Shown here piece after piece: positions 18,123 through 28,421 of a stretch of 64,000 nucleotides of DNA; the first letter of the stretch is position 1, and each line of letters begins with the position of its first letter. Origin of the DNA: Streptomyces sp. SirexAA-E (GTDB lineage Bacteria > Actinomycetota > Actinomycetes > Streptomycetales > Streptomycetaceae); assembly GCF_000177195.2 (NCBI RefSeq), contig NC_015953.1, positions 1,674,001-1,738,000 on the forward strand, read 5' to 3'. A model generated the notes under the pieces. It ran no database searches. It was not told the DNA's origin and saw only the letters and a program-made list of their open reading frames with translations. A program made the position numbers and the translations under genes.

Positions 18123-19217
18123 TCACGCCTGGCGGCGTGCGGCAATCGCCTCGTACACCATGCCGACGAGCAGGTCGTCGGCGTCGCGCCGCCCGAACTC
18201 CGCCGCGGCGCGGGACATCTCGTACAGCCGGTGCGGATCCGACAGCACCGGAAGGACGTTGCCCTGCACCCATTCCGGGGTGAGCGCCGCGTCGTCCACC
18301 AGCAGGCCGCCGCCCGCGTTCACCACCGGCTGGGCGTTGAGCCGCTGTTCGCCGTTGCCGATGGGCAGCGGGACGTAGGCGGCCGGAAGCCCGACGGCGG
18401 AGAGCTCGGCGACGGTCATCGCGCCCGCACGGCAGAGCATCATGTCGGCCGCCGCGTACGCGAGATCCATCCGGTCCACGTACGGTACCGGGATGTAGGG
18501 CGGCATCCCGGGCATGTTGTCGATACGCGGCAATTCGTTCTTCGGCCCGACCACGTGCAGGATCTGGATCCCGGACCGCTGGAGCAGCGGCGCGACCCGC
18601 TGGACGACCTCGTTGAGGTGGCGGGCGCCCTGGGAGCCGCCGGAGACCAGCAGCGTCGGCAGGTTGGGGTCCAGACCGAACGCGTCGCGCGCCTCCGGGC
18701 GCACCCGGGCGCGGTCCAGGGTGGCGATGGTGCGGCGCAGCGGGATGCCGATGTAGCGGGCGCCCCGGAGCTTGCTGTCGGGAGTGGAGACGGCTACCCC
18801 GTGGGCGTACCGCGAACCGATCTTGTTGGCCAGGCCCGGACGGGCGTTGGCCTCGTGGACCACGATCGGCACACCCGCGCGCTTGGCGGCGAGGTAGCCG
18901 GGGAGGGCGACGTAACCGCCGAAGCCGACCACGCAGTCGGCCTTGGTGCGCTCCAGGATCTGCTCGGCGGCCTTGATGGTGCCGCGCAGCCGCCCGGGCA
19001 CGGTGATCAGCTCGGGTGTGGGCTTACGCGGCAGCGGTACGGCGGGGATCAGCGCCAGTTCGTACCCCCGCTCGGGTACGAGCCTGGTCTCGAGTCCGCG
19101 TTCCGTGCCGAGGGCAGTGATTCCCACGGTCGGGTCCTGCCTGCGCAGGGCGTCTGCGAGGGCAAGCGCGGGCTCGATGTGTCCGGCGGTCCCCCCGCCG
19201 GCGAGTACGACATGCAC
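18123..19217 (-). CDS. murG: MurG N-acetylglucosaminyltransferase
   Basis: The 364-residue GT-B glycosyltransferase opens with [17 protein letters not shown], the lipid I-binding G-loop. [20 protein letters not shown] and the UDP-GlcNAc-binding [15 protein letters not shown] follow in order. MurG adds GlcNAc to lipid I to make lipid II on the inner membrane face. It starts 6 bp after the ftsW stop, as in most dcw clusters. No unusual features. Confidence 0.97.
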   Translation of the reverse strand: MHVVLAGGGTAGHIEPALALADALRRQDPTVGITALGTERGLETRLVPERGYELALIPAVPLPRKPTPELITVPGRLRGTIKAAEQILERTKADCVVGFGGYVALPGYLAAKRAGVPIVVHEANARPGLANKIGSRYAHGVAVSTPDSKLRGARYIGIPLRRTIATLDRARVRPEARDAFGLDPNLPTLLVSGGSQGARHLNEVVQRVAPLLQRSGIQILHVVGPKNELPRIDNMPGMPPYIPVPYVDRMDLAYAAADMMLCRAGAMTVAELSAVGLPAAYVPLPIGNGEQRLNAQPVVNAGGGLLVDDAALTPEWVQGNVLPVLSDPHRLYEMSRAAAEFGRRDADDLLVGMVYEAIAARRQA

Positions 19218-19223
19218 CGAAAT

Positions 19224-20666
19224 TCACCGCTCTCCGGACGGACGCTTCATGACGCGCCGTCTCATCGTCTTCCATCTGACCCCGGGCCTCCGCATGGCCA
19301 GGGCCGCTCGCGCCGCGGGATCCTCTCGCGCGAAGGCGATCATGAGTCCGACGGCGAACATGGTCGGCAGCAGGGCCGACCCCCCGTAGGAGAACAGCGG
19401 CAGCGGGACTCCGGCGATCGGCAACAGGCCGAGCACCGCACCGATGTTGATCACGGCCTGCGCCGTGATCCAGGTGGTCACGCCTCCCGCTGCGTACCTC
19501 ACGAAGGGGTCCTCCGTGCGTCCGGCCACGCGGATACCCGCATAGCCTAGAGCCGCGAAGAGGGCGAGTACCGACAGAGTCCCCGCCAGGCCCAGTTCCT
19601 CCCCGGTGATGGCGAAGATGAAGTCGGTGTGAGGTTCCGGCAGTTGACCCCATTTTTCCACACTCGCACCCAGCCCGGAACCGAACCATCCGCCGGAGGC
19701 CAGGGCGTAGATTCCGTGGACGGCCTGCCAGCAGCCGCCGTCGGGGCTCGGTTCGCTGACCCCCATGCAGGCGAGCCGGGACATCCGGTTGGGGCTCGTC
19801 TTGATCAGCAGGAAGCCGATGGCCACGGCGAAGGCGAGCACCCCCGCGAAGAGCCGGGTGGGCGCCCCGGCGAGCCAGAGCAGGCCGAACAGGATCGCGG
19901 TGAGGATGATCGCCGTCCCCATGTCGCCGCCGAGCATGATCAGCCCGAGCAGCATGAAGGCGACCGGGACGAGCGGGACGAGCATGTGTTTCCACTGCGT
20001 CAGCAGCCGCTTGTCCTGTTTGCGGGCGATCAGGTCGGCGCCCCACAGGATGAGGGCCAGCTTGCCGAACTCGCTGGGCTGGAGCTGGAAGGGGCCGCCC
20101 AGGTAGATCCAGTTCTGGTTGCCGTTGACCGACATCCCTATCCCCGGCACCTGGACCAGGACCATCAGGAAGACGGTGACCAGGAGCAGCGGATAGGCCA
20201 GGGCCCGGTGCAGTTTCACGGGCATCCGGGAGGCCAGCAGCATCAGCCCGGCCCCGATGACGGCGGCGAGGAACTGCTTGCGGAAGAAGTAGGTGCTGGG
20301 TCTGGAGAGTTCCAGCGCCTTGATCATGGAGGCCGAGTAGACCATCACGAGCCCGAGCACGGTGATGAGCAGCCCGGCGCCGAGGATCAGGTAGTACGCG
20401 GTCAGTGGACGGTCCCAGGCCCGGCGGGCGCGTTCGTAGGTACGCCGGAGGGCGGCGCCGCGGGGCGGTCTGGGTGGCTTGCCCGGTGCCCGGGTCCCGC
20501 CGCGGGCGGCGGGGGGCCTGCGGGGGCCGGTGGCGGGGCGGCTCCGCAGGGCGATCCCAGCGGGAGCAGGCTGGGTGAGGGGACGCGGGGTGAGCGCCCG
20601 GCTGATCGCCGCGGACGCCCGTGAGCGGCCCGTTCCGCGCACGGATGGGCTCTCGTCGGCCGGCAT
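19224..20666 (-). CDS. ftsW: FtsW, SEDS-family septal glycosyltransferase
   Basis: The 480-residue protein has a cytoplasmic Arg/Pro-rich N-terminus of about 80 residues and ten predicted membrane helices. SEDS signatures include YFFRKQFLAAVIG, FQLQPSEFGKLALI and the GVPLPLFSYGGSALL segment near the C-terminus. FtsW polymerises lipid II with its partner FtsI. The ATG at 20666 (MPADESPS) is preferred because GGAGGGG lies 9 nt upstream. The 105-bp gap before it is one of the few in the operon and could carry an internal promoter. Confidence 0.95.
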   Translation of the reverse strand: MPADESPSVRGTGRSRASAAISRALTPRPLTQPAPAGIALRSRPATGPRRPPAARGGTRAPGKPPRPPRGAALRRTYERARRAWDRPLTAYYLILGAGLLITVLGLVMVYSASMIKALELSRPSTYFFRKQFLAAVIGAGLMLLASRMPVKLHRALAYPLLLVTVFLMVLVQVPGIGMSVNGNQNWIYLGGPFQLQPSEFGKLALILWGADLIARKQDKRLLTQWKHMLVPLVPVAFMLLGLIMLGGDMGTAIILTAILFGLLWLAGAPTRLFAGVLAFAVAIGFLLIKTSPNRMSRLACMGVSEPSPDGGCWQAVHGIYALASGGWFGSGLGASVEKWGQLPEPHTDFIFAITGEELGLAGTLSVLALFAALGYAGIRVAGRTEDPFVRYAAGGVTTWITAQAVINIGAVLGLLPIAGVPLPLFSYGGSALLPTMFAVGLMIAFAREDPAARAALAMRRPGVRWKTMRRRVMKRPSGER

Positions 20667-20771
20667 TGTCGCTGTCCCCTCCACTGCTCGTGCCCGGGGC
20701 TGGTGCCGGGTCCGGGGGCCGGCGGCGGCGCCGTTCACGCCCCGTCCGGGACGGTACGAAGGCCGGGCCCG

Positions 20772-22190
20772 TCAGCCGCTCTCGTCGGCGAGTTCGCGGA
20801 CCGCGTCCGCGAACGCCTCGCCCCGCTTGTTGTAGTTGACGAACATGTCCATCGAGGCACAGGCAGGTGCCAGCAGTACGGTGTCGCCCGGCCGGGCGAG
20901 CCGCGCGGCTTCCCGGACCGCTCCGGACATCGCCCCAGTGTCGGTCCGCTCCAGGTCGACGACCGGTACCTCGGGGGCGTGTCGCGCCAGTGCTTCGCGG
21001 ATCAGCGCCCGGTCGGCGCCCATCAGCACGACGCCGCGCAGCCGCTTCGCCGCCCCGGTCACGAGCGCGTCGAAGGTTGCCCCCTTGGCCAGTCCCCCGG
21101 CGATCCACACGATCGGGTCGTAGGCGGCGAGGGATGCCTCGGCCGCGTGCGTGTTGGTGGCCTTGGAGTCGTCGATGTACGCCACCCCGGCGACGTCCGC
21201 GACGTGTTCGATGCGGTGGGCGTCGGGGCGGAAGGCCCGCAGTCCGTCGCGTACCGCCGAGGGCCGCACACCGAAGGCGCGGGCCAGCGCGGCGGCGGCC
21301 AGGGCGTTGGCGATGTTGTGCGGGGCCGACGGGTTCACGTCCTCGACCTGGGCGAGTTCCTGGGCCTGCTTCTGCCGGTTGGCGACGAAGGCCCGGTCGA
21401 CGAGGATGCCGTCGACCACACCGAGCTGGGAGGGCCCGGGGGTGCCGAGGGTGAAGCCGATGGCCCGGCAGCCCTCTTCGACGTCGGCCTCGCGCACCAG
21501 GTCCTCGGTGGCCGGGTCCTGCGCGTTGTAGACGCAGGCGACGCGGTTGCCCTCGTAGACCCGGCCCTTGTCGGCCGCGTACGCGTCCATGGAGCCGTGC
21601 CAGTCGAGGTGGTCCGGGGCCAGGTTGAGCACGGCCGCGGAGTCGGCACGCAGTGAGGGCGCCCAGTGGAGCTGGTAGCTGGAGAGTTCGACGGCGAGTA
21701 CGTCGTACGTCTCCTCGCCGAGGACCGCGTCCAGCAGGGACACCCCGATGTTGCCGACCGCGGCCGTGCGCAGGCCCGCCGCTTCGAGGATCGAGGCGAG
21801 CATGCGCACGGTCGTGGTCTTGCCGTTGGTGCCGGTGACCGCGAGCCAGGGTGCGGCGTCGGGGCCCCGCAGCCGCCAGGCGAGTTCGACGTCGCCCCAG
21901 ACGGGGACGTCCGCCTCGGCGGCTGCCTGGAAGAGCGGTTTGCCGGGCTTCCAGCCGGGGGCCGTGACGACGAGCTCGGTGGACTCGGGCAGGGTGTCGC
22001 CGTCGCCGAGGCGCACGGTGATGCCGAGCGCCTCCAGTTCGGCGGCCTGGGCGCGGGAGCGCTCGTCGTCGCCGTCGTTGACGACGGTGACCAGCGCCCC
22101 GCGCTCGTGCAGGGCACGGGCGGCCGGAATGCCGCTGACGCCGAGTCCGGCGACCGTGACGTGCTTGCCCTGCCAGTCCACGTTGCTCAC
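20772..22190 (-). CDS. murD: UDP-N-acetylmuramoyl-L-alanine--D-glutamate ligase
   Basis: The 472-residue Mur ligase has a Rossmann N-terminal domain (VAGLGVSGIPAARAL), the ATP loop TGTNGKTTTVRM and the C-terminal domain with DDSKATNTHA and APACASMDMF. It adds D-Glu to UDP-MurNAc-L-Ala. The GTG at 22190 overlaps the mraY stop by 4 bases (GTGA); an ATG five codons upstream (22205, MGSQEV) is also possible. Either start overlaps mraY, so coupling is likely. Confidence 0.95.
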   Translation of the reverse strand: MSNVDWQGKHVTVAGLGVSGIPAARALHERGALVTVVNDGDDERSRAQAAELEALGITVRLGDGDTLPESTELVVTAPGWKPGKPLFQAAAEADVPVWGDVELAWRLRGPDAAPWLAVTGTNGKTTTVRMLASILEAAGLRTAAVGNIGVSLLDAVLGEETYDVLAVELSSYQLHWAPSLRADSAAVLNLAPDHLDWHGSMDAYAADKGRVYEGNRVACVYNAQDPATEDLVREADVEEGCRAIGFTLGTPGPSQLGVVDGILVDRAFVANRQKQAQELAQVEDVNPSAPHNIANALAAAALARAFGVRPSAVRDGLRAFRPDAHRIEHVADVAGVAYIDDSKATNTHAAEASLAAYDPIVWIAGGLAKGATFDALVTGAAKRLRGVVLMGADRALIREALARHAPEVPVVDLERTDTGAMSGAVREAARLARPGDTVLLAPACASMDMFVNYNKRGEAFADAVRELADESG

Positions 22191-23257
22191 TTCTTGGCTG
22201 CCCATCCTGCGTAGAAGAGGCCGAGTCCGACGATCACGCACATGCCCTGGATGATCCAGAAGCGGACCACGACGAGGACCTCGGACCACCCCTTGAGTTC
22301 GAAGTGGTGCTGGAGCGGAGCCATCCGGAAGACCCGCTTGCCGGTCATCTTGAAGGAACCGACCTGGATGACCACGGACATGGTGATCATCACGAAGAGG
22401 CCGCCGAGGATGGCCATCAGGAACTCGGTGCGGGAGCAGATCGCGAGACCGGCGAGCGCGCCGCCGAGGGCCAGCGAACCGGTGTCGCCCATGAAGATCT
22501 TCGCGGGCGAGGTGTTCCACCACAGGAAGCCGAAGCAGGCGCCCATGAGGGCGGAGGCGACGACCGCCAGGTCGAGGGGATCGCGTACCTCGAAACAGGC
22601 GCTGGGGTTGGTCAGGGTCTGCGCGTTGGCGCAGGACTCCTGGAACTGCCAGAGCCCGATGAAGGTGTAGGCGCCGAAGACCATCACCGAGGCGCCGGTG
22701 GCCAGCCCGTCCAGACCGTCCGTGAGGTTCACGCCGTTGGACATGGCGAGGATCATGAACAGCGCCCAGACGCAGAACAGCACCGGGCCGATCGACCAGC
22801 CGAAGTCCTCGACGAACGAGAGCCGGGTGGAGGCCGGGGTGTTGCCGTGGATGTCGGCGAACTGGAGGGAGAGCACCGCGAAGGCGATGCCGACGATCAG
22901 CTGGCCGGCCATCTTCGCCTTGGCCCTCAGGCCCAGTGACCGCTGCTTGACGATCTTGATGTAGTCGTCGAGGAAGCCGACGAGACCCATGCCGGCCATC
23001 AGGAAGAGGACGAGGACGCCGGAGAACCGCATGTCCTCTCCGGTGATCACCTTCGCCAGGACGTACGCGATGATCGTCGCCAGGATGAAGGCGATGCCGC
23101 CCATGGTGGGCGTGCCCTTCTTGCTGCCGTGCGTGCGCGGGCCGTCGTCCCGGATGAACTGCCCGTAGCCCTTGCGTGCCAGGAGTTTGATCAGCAGCGG
23201 AGTGCCGACCAGGGTCAGGAAGAGCCCTATGGCTCCCGCGAAGAGGATCTGCCTCAT
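22187..23257 (-). CDS. mraY: MraY phospho-MurNAc-pentapeptide transferase
   Basis: This is a 356-residue polytopic membrane enzyme with about ten helices. Conserved catalytic segments are GTPTMGGIAF, the DDYIK box in GFLDDYIKIVKQ, NGVNLTDGLDGL and the histidine motif PLQHHFELKGW. It transfers the UDP-MurNAc-pentapeptide to undecaprenyl phosphate, making lipid I. The start overlaps the murF stop by 4 bases and the stop overlaps murD. Confidence 0.97.
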   Translation of the reverse strand: MRQILFAGAIGLFLTLVGTPLLIKLLARKGYGQFIRDDGPRTHGSKKGTPTMGGIAFILATIIAYVLAKVITGEDMRFSGVLVLFLMAGMGLVGFLDDYIKIVKQRSLGLRAKAKMAGQLIVGIAFAVLSLQFADIHGNTPASTRLSFVEDFGWSIGPVLFCVWALFMILAMSNGVNLTDGLDGLATGASVMVFGAYTFIGLWQFQESCANAQTLTNPSACFEVRDPLDLAVVASALMGACFGFLWWNTSPAKIFMGDTGSLALGGALAGLAICSRTEFLMAILGGLFVMITMSVVIQVGSFKMTGKRVFRMAPLQHHFELKGWSEVLVVVRFWIIQGMCVIVGLGLFYAGWAAKK

Positions 23258-24675
23258 CGGACGGCGACCTCGCCCTCGGTCGCGTTCTCCAGCAGTGCCA
23301 GGGCGACCTTCTCCAGGCCGACCGACCGGGACGCCTTCACCAGCACGACGTCTCCCGGGCGCAGTTCACTGCGCAACAGGTCGACGGCCGCCTGTGCGTC
23401 GGACACGTGCACCGACTCCTCACCCCACGAACCCTCGTTATATGCGCCCAGTTGCAGCCAGGAGGCTTCTCTTCCCCCGACAGCGACGAGCTTGCTGACG
23501 TTGAGCCGGACGGCGAGCCGTCCGACCGCGTCGTGCTCGGCGAGTGACGCGTCCCCGAGCTCGGCCATCTGACCGAGCACCGCCCACGTGCGCCCCCCTT
23601 CCGCCCGTGCGGCTTTGCCCATGGCGGCCAGCGCACGGAGTGCGGCTTTCATGGATTCGGGGTTCGCGTTGTAGGCGTCATTGACGACCGTCACACCGTC
23701 CGGACGCTCGGTGACCTCCATGCGCCAGCGGGAGAGGGTGCCCGCCACGGAGAGCGCCTCGGCGATCTCAGTCACGGACATGCCCAACTCATGGGCGACG
23801 GCGGCCGCGGCGAGCGCGTTCGACACGTGGTGCTCACCGTACAGGCGCAAGGTCACGTCGCTGCACCCGGTGGGTGTGTGAAGCGCGAAAGCGGGGCGCC
23901 CGTCGTCCGTGAGCCGGACGTTCTCTCCCCGTACGTCCGCATCCGGGGCCTCCCCGAAGAGGACGACCCGTGCCTGTGTGCGGGCGGCCATGGCCCGCAC
24001 GAGCGGGTCGTCGGCGTTGAGCACGGCCACGCCGTCCTCGGGGAGCGCCTCCACGAGCTCGCCCTTGGCCTGGGCGATCGCCTCGCGGCTGCCGAACTCG
24101 CCGAGGTGGGCGCTGCCCACGTTCAGGACCAGGCCGATCGTGGGCGGGGTCAGCTGGGCGAGGTAGTGGATGTGGCCGACACCCCGGGCACCCATCTCCA
24201 GCACCAGGTGGCGGGTCTCCGCGGTGGCGGTCAGCGCGGTGAGCGGCAGGCCGATCTCGTTGTTGAGTGACCCGGGGGTCCAGACCGTCGGCGCCTTGCG
24301 CTCCAGGAGCTGGGCGATCAGGTCCTTGGTGGAGGTCTTGCCCGCCGAGCCGGTCAGGGCGACGACGGCGGTGCCCAGGCGCTCGACGACGGCACACGCG
24401 AGGGCGCCGAGGGCGGCCACGACGTCGTCGACGACGATCGCCGGGCAGCCGACGGGACGGGCCGCCAGCACGGCCACGGCGCCCGCCTCGACGGCTGCGC
24501 GCGCGTAGTCGTGGCCGTCGACGCGCTCGCCCGCGAACGCGGCGAACAGGGATCCCTGGCGCACCTCCCGGGAGTCGATGACGACGGGGCCGGTGACGGT
24601 GAGGGACCGGTCCGGCATGTCGTGCGGCTGCCCGCCGACGATGTCGGCGATCTCGGCGAGGGAAAGGGCGATCAC
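23254..24675 (-). CDS. murF: UDP-MurNAc-tripeptide--D-Ala-D-Ala ligase
   Basis: The 473-residue protein has the three-domain Mur ligase layout. The P-loop is ALTGSAGKTSTKDL, the central-domain motif is GSLNNEIGLPLT, and the C-terminal domain carries VNDAYNANPESM. It adds D-Ala-D-Ala to the tripeptide precursor. A GTG start (VIALSLAEIA) is chosen at 24675, 4 nt after the murE stop. The stop overlaps the mraY start. Confidence 0.96.
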   Translation of the reverse strand: MIALSLAEIADIVGGQPHDMPDRSLTVTGPVVIDSREVRQGSLFAAFAGERVDGHDYARAAVEAGAVAVLAARPVGCPAIVVDDVVAALGALACAVVERLGTAVVALTGSAGKTSTKDLIAQLLERKAPTVWTPGSLNNEIGLPLTALTATAETRHLVLEMGARGVGHIHYLAQLTPPTIGLVLNVGSAHLGEFGSREAIAQAKGELVEALPEDGVAVLNADDPLVRAMAARTQARVVLFGEAPDADVRGENVRLTDDGRPAFALHTPTGCSDVTLRLYGEHHVSNALAAAAVAHELGMSVTEIAEALSVAGTLSRWRMEVTERPDGVTVVNDAYNANPESMKAALRALAAMGKAARAEGGRTWAVLGQMAELGDASLAEHDAVGRLAVRLNVSKLVAVGGREASWLQLGAYNEGSWGEESVHVSDAQAAVDLLRSELRPGDVVLVKASRSVGLEKVALALLENATEGEVAVR

Positions 24676-24679
24676 TTGG

Positions 24680-26401
24680 TCATCCCTGACTGTTGTTCTC
24701 GTGGGTGAGTGCGCGGTCGGTGGCCACGTCGGCGCGTCCCGGGGAGCGCTCGATGGCCTCGCGCAGGACCTGGCGGTCGTCGAACGGGCGTACCACGCCG
24801 TGGATGTCCTGCCCCTGCTCGTGCCCCTTGCCGGCCACCAGCACGGTGTCGCCGGGCTCGGCGCGGGCGACCGCCGCGGCGATCGCGGCGGCACGGTCGG
24901 CGTCCACGAGGACGTCTCCGCGCTCGTGGACGGGCACCTCGGCGGCGCCGGAGAGCATGGCGGCGAGGATCGCGAGGGGGTCCTCGGAGCGGGGGTTGTC
25001 GGAGGTCAGCACGGCGGTGTCGGCGAGCCGCGCGGCGGCGGCGCCCATCGGGCCGCGCTTGGTGACGTCGCGGTCGCCGCCGCAGCCGAGCACGATGTGC
25101 ACCCGGCCCTCGGTGACCTTGCGCAGCGAGCGGAGCACCGATTCGACGGCGTCGGTCTTGTGCGCGTAGTCGACGACGGCGAGGTACGGCTGCCCGGCGT
25201 CGACGCGTTCGAGCCTGCCGGGCACACCGGGGACGGCCGCGACGCCGTCGGCGGCGGTCTGCGGGTCGACGCCCGCGACGGCCAGCGTGACGATCGCGGC
25301 CAGCGTGTTGGCGACGTTGAAGGGGCCGGGCAGCGGGGCCCGGGCGGTGATCCGCTCGCCCTTGGGGCCGAGGACGGTGAAACGGCTGTCCTGGGGGCCG
25401 ACTTCGACGTCGGCGGCACGCCAGTCGGCGTCCGGGTGGCCCTCGGCGGAGAAGGTGACGACCGGCACGGACGCCTCGTCGATGAGCCTGCGGCCGTATT
25501 CGTCGTCGAAGTTGACGACGCCGAGCCGACTGCGCCGCGGGGTGAACAGCTGGGCCTTGGCCTGGAAGTAGTCCTCCATGCCCGAGTGGAACTCCATGTG
25601 CTCCGGGCTGAGGTTGTTGAAGACGGCGACGTCGAAGACGCAGCCGTCGACCCGGCCGAGCACCAGGGCGTGGCTGGAGACCTCCATGGCGACCGCCTCG
25701 ACGCCGCGTTCCCGCATGACGGCGAACAGGGCCTGGAGGTCGGTGGCTTCGGGCGTGGTGCGCTCGGACTTGATGCGGTCGTCGCCGATCCGCATCTCGA
25801 CGGTCCCGATCAGCCCGGTGCTGCGTCCGGCCCCGCGCAGGCCGCCTTCGACGAGGTACGCCGTGGTGGTCTTGCCGGACGTCCCGGTGATGCCGATCTG
25901 GAGGAGGTCGGCGCCGGGCCGCCCGTAGATCTCCGCGGCGAGTTCGCCCATGCGGCCGCGCGGGTCCTCGGTGACGAGCACCGGGACGCCGGTGGCGGCG
26001 GCGCGTTCGGCGCCCGCCGGATCGGTGAGGACGGCCACGGCGCCGAGGCTCGCGGCCTGGGCGGCGAAGTCGGCGCCGTGGAGGCGGGCGCCGGGCAGGG
26101 CCGCGTAGACGTCCCCCGGGCGCACGGCCCGGGAGTCGTGGGTGATTCCGGTGACGTCACCGGACTCCTGCGGTGCGGCGCCGAGCCGGGCTGCCAGCTC
26201 TCCGAGGGGAGTCGGCCGGAGCCGGTCCGGCCGGGGCGCTCCTGGGTAGGTCACAGGCGCGTCCTTCTGCGTGGTTTGGAACTGATCAGCGTGGGGCACG
26301 GCGGTGAGCGTACCGGGCCGGGGCGGACTCTCGCGAAGCGAGGGGCCGGGGTTGCGGTACTTCTCGTTCCGGTTCCCGGGATCAGGGGTGATGGTGGTCA
26401 C
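24680..26401 (-). CDS. murE: UDP-MurNAc-L-Ala-D-Glu--diaminopimelate ligase
   Basis: The Mur ligase has 573 residues from the GTG at 26401. The P-loop is ITGTSGKTTTAYL and the specificity motif DNPR appears in SDNPRSEDP, which marks diaminopimelate rather than lysine as substrate. That agrees with the LL-DAP wall of streptomycetes. A shorter product of 524 residues could start at GTG 26254 (VTYPGAPRP), which also has a GAAGGAC ribosome site. The extra 49 residues are polar and outside the catalytic core. It lies 15 bp downstream of ftsI. Confidence 0.95.
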   Translation of the reverse strand: MTTITPDPGNRNEKYRNPGPSLRESPPRPGTLTAVPHADQFQTTQKDAPVTYPGAPRPDRLRPTPLGELAARLGAAPQESGDVTGITHDSRAVRPGDVYAALPGARLHGADFAAQAASLGAVAVLTDPAGAERAAATGVPVLVTEDPRGRMGELAAEIYGRPGADLLQIGITGTSGKTTTAYLVEGGLRGAGRSTGLIGTVEMRIGDDRIKSERTTPEATDLQALFAVMRERGVEAVAMEVSSHALVLGRVDGCVFDVAVFNNLSPEHMEFHSGMEDYFQAKAQLFTPRRSRLGVVNFDDEYGRRLIDEASVPVVTFSAEGHPDADWRAADVEVGPQDSRFTVLGPKGERITARAPLPGPFNVANTLAAIVTLAVAGVDPQTAADGVAAVPGVPGRLERVDAGQPYLAVVDYAHKTDAVESVLRSLRKVTEGRVHIVLGCGGDRDVTKRGPMGAAAARLADTAVLTSDNPRSEDPLAILAAMLSGAAEVPVHERGDVLVDADRAAAIAAAVARAEPGDTVLVAGKGHEQGQDIHGVVRPFDDRQVLREAIERSPGRADVATDRALTHENNSQG

Positions 26402-26416
26402 TGAGGTTCCCCCGAG

Positions 26417-28417
26417 TCACTCGCCGGGCTTGAAGGACACCGGCAGCCGGGCGGGATCGCTGCCGGAGGGCGGGGTCTGGAGGGTCTTCAGGGCGAACTC
26501 CATGACCTTCTTGTAGATCGGGCCGCAGATCTGGCCGCCGAAGTAGCTTCCCCGGGTGGGGTTCTGGATCGCGCAGTACACGGTGATCTGCGGGTCGTCG
26601 GCGGGGGCGAAGCCGGCGAAGGACGAGGTGTAGCCCTTGTAGACACCGCGTACGGGGTCGACGCGGTTGGCCGTGCCCGTCTTGCCCGCGACCCGGTAGC
26701 CCTCGATGTGGGCCTTGGTCCCGGTGCCCTCCTGGTCGTCCACCACGGACTCCAGCATCGTGGCCAGGGTCTTCGCGGTCTTCTCGCTGACCACCCGGGT
26801 CTTCTTGGGTGCCTGTGCGGCCGTGTACCGGCCGTCGGCACCCTTGGTCCCGCGGACGAGGCTGGGCTCGATCCGGACCCCGCCGTTGGCGATCGTCTGG
26901 TAGACGGAGGCGGCCTGCATGGCGTTGAGCGAGAGGCCCTGGCCGAACGGGATCGTGTACTGCTGCGAGGTCGACCAGTCGCCGGGCGCGGCGAGGATGC
27001 CGGGCGACTCCCCCGGGTAGTCGAGTCCGGTGGTGCTGCCCAGGCCGAACTTGCGCAGGTAGGAGTAGAGCACCTTGTTGGCCTCGGCCTGCGTCTTGCC
27101 GAGCTGGCCGGTGGCCAGGATGGTGCCGATGTTGCTGGACTTGGCGAGGACGCCGTTGAGCGTGAGGTACCAGGTGGGGTGGTCGATGTCGTCCCGGAAC
27201 AGCCGGTCGCCGCGGTGCAGCCGGTTGGGGACGACGACGTGGGTGGCGGGCGTGGCGGCGCCCTCCTCCAGCACCGCGGCCATGGACATGATCTTGCTGG
27301 TGGAGCCGGGCTCGTACACGTCCTGGAGCGCCGCGTTGCCCAGGGCGGCTCCGTCGACCTGGGAGAGGTCGTTCGGGTCGTAGCCCGGGGCGTTGGCCAT
27401 GGCCAGCACCTCGCCGGTCTTCGTGTTCTGGACGATCACGTAGCCGCGGTCCGCCTTGGACTCCTCCACCTGGTCGGCGATGGCGCGCTGGGCCGCCCAC
27501 TGGATGTCGCGGTCGATGGTCAGCTCGACGTCGGTCCCCGCGACGGCCGGGATCTCCTTGGAACCCGCCGTCGGTACCGGACGGCCGCCTGCCTGGGCGT
27601 ACCTGATCGTGCCGTCCTCGCCCGCCAGCTGCCCGTTCAGCTGCGCCTCCAGGCCGCCGCCGCCCTTGCCCTCGGCGTTGACGAATCCCAGTATCCCGGC
27701 GGCGAGATCGCCGTTGGGGTAGACGCGCTTGGTGGTGGGCTCCTGCAGGACACCGGCCAGCACGTTGGCCCCCGGCCCACCGCGCGCCTTGTCCGCGGCG
27801 GCCTTCTCCGCGAAGGCGGACTTGAGGTCCTTGATCTGCTTCCAGACCTGGGGGGTCTGACGCCGCGCCAGGACGGTGTAGCGGCTCTTGGGCGTGGAGA
27901 GCTTCTTGGTCAGCTCCGCCGCGTCCCGGCCGAGGATCGGGGCGAGCAGGGCCGCCGCCTGCTGCGGCGCGTCGGGGGCGTTGCTCTCCTCGGGGGTGAA
28001 CAGCATCGGGTCGGCCGTGATGTCGTGCGCGTCGACGCTGGTGGCCAGGGCGATACCGCTGCGGTCGGTGATCTCCCCGCGCTCGGCGGCGATCGTGTAC
28101 TCGAGGTAGCGGTTCTTCTCGGCCTTGGCCGTGTACGCGTTGGCGTCGACCGCCTGCACCTGGAGGAGCCGGACGACGAACGCCAGCATGACGAGCGTCA
28201 GGCAGAGGCTGATCAGGCGGAGCCGGGGACGCGGATTGCCCAGCCGGATGGACTGCCGGCCTCCGCCTCGCCGGGCGTCCTTGCGGGGCCGGGAGGAGGG
28301 GCGGGGGCGCCGGGCGTCGGGGCGCCCGGCGGACCGGGGACGCCCGGAGCCGCCGGCCGCGTTACGGGGGCGCGCCGGGCCGGGTACGCGGCGGCGCGGC
28401 GGTTCCTTGGACGGCAC
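26417..28417 (-). CDS. ftsI: FtsI-type class B penicillin-binding protein
   Basis: The 666-residue protein has a very basic cytoplasmic N-terminus (Arg/Pro-rich, about 60 residues) and one membrane helix (about 67-87). A dimerisation domain precedes the transpeptidase domain. The active-site box is S372-T-S-K375, followed by the KSSNIGT (SxN) box and AGKTGTANR (KTG) box. It cross-links septal peptidoglycan with FtsW. The start is GTG at 28417, 4 bp after ftsL. Confidence 0.95.
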   Translation of the reverse strand: MPSKEPPRRRVPGPARPRNAAGGSGRPRSAGRPDARRPRPSSRPRKDARRGGGRQSIRLGNPRPRLRLISLCLTLVMLAFVVRLLQVQAVDANAYTAKAEKNRYLEYTIAAERGEITDRSGIALATSVDAHDITADPMLFTPEESNAPDAPQQAAALLAPILGRDAAELTKKLSTPKSRYTVLARRQTPQVWKQIKDLKSAFAEKAAADKARGGPGANVLAGVLQEPTTKRVYPNGDLAAGILGFVNAEGKGGGGLEAQLNGQLAGEDGTIRYAQAGGRPVPTAGSKEIPAVAGTDVELTIDRDIQWAAQRAIADQVEESKADRGYVIVQNTKTGEVLAMANAPGYDPNDLSQVDGAALGNAALQDVYEPGSTSKIMSMAAVLEEGAATPATHVVVPNRLHRGDRLFRDDIDHPTWYLTLNGVLAKSSNIGTILATGQLGKTQAEANKVLYSYLRKFGLGSTTGLDYPGESPGILAAPGDWSTSQQYTIPFGQGLSLNAMQAASVYQTIANGGVRIEPSLVRGTKGADGRYTAAQAPKKTRVVSEKTAKTLATMLESVVDDQEGTGTKAHIEGYRVAGKTGTANRVDPVRGVYKGYTSSFAGFAPADDPQITVYCAIQNPTRGSYFGGQICGPIYKKVMEFALKTLQTPPSGSDPARLPVSFKPGE

Positions 28418-28421
28418 TGCG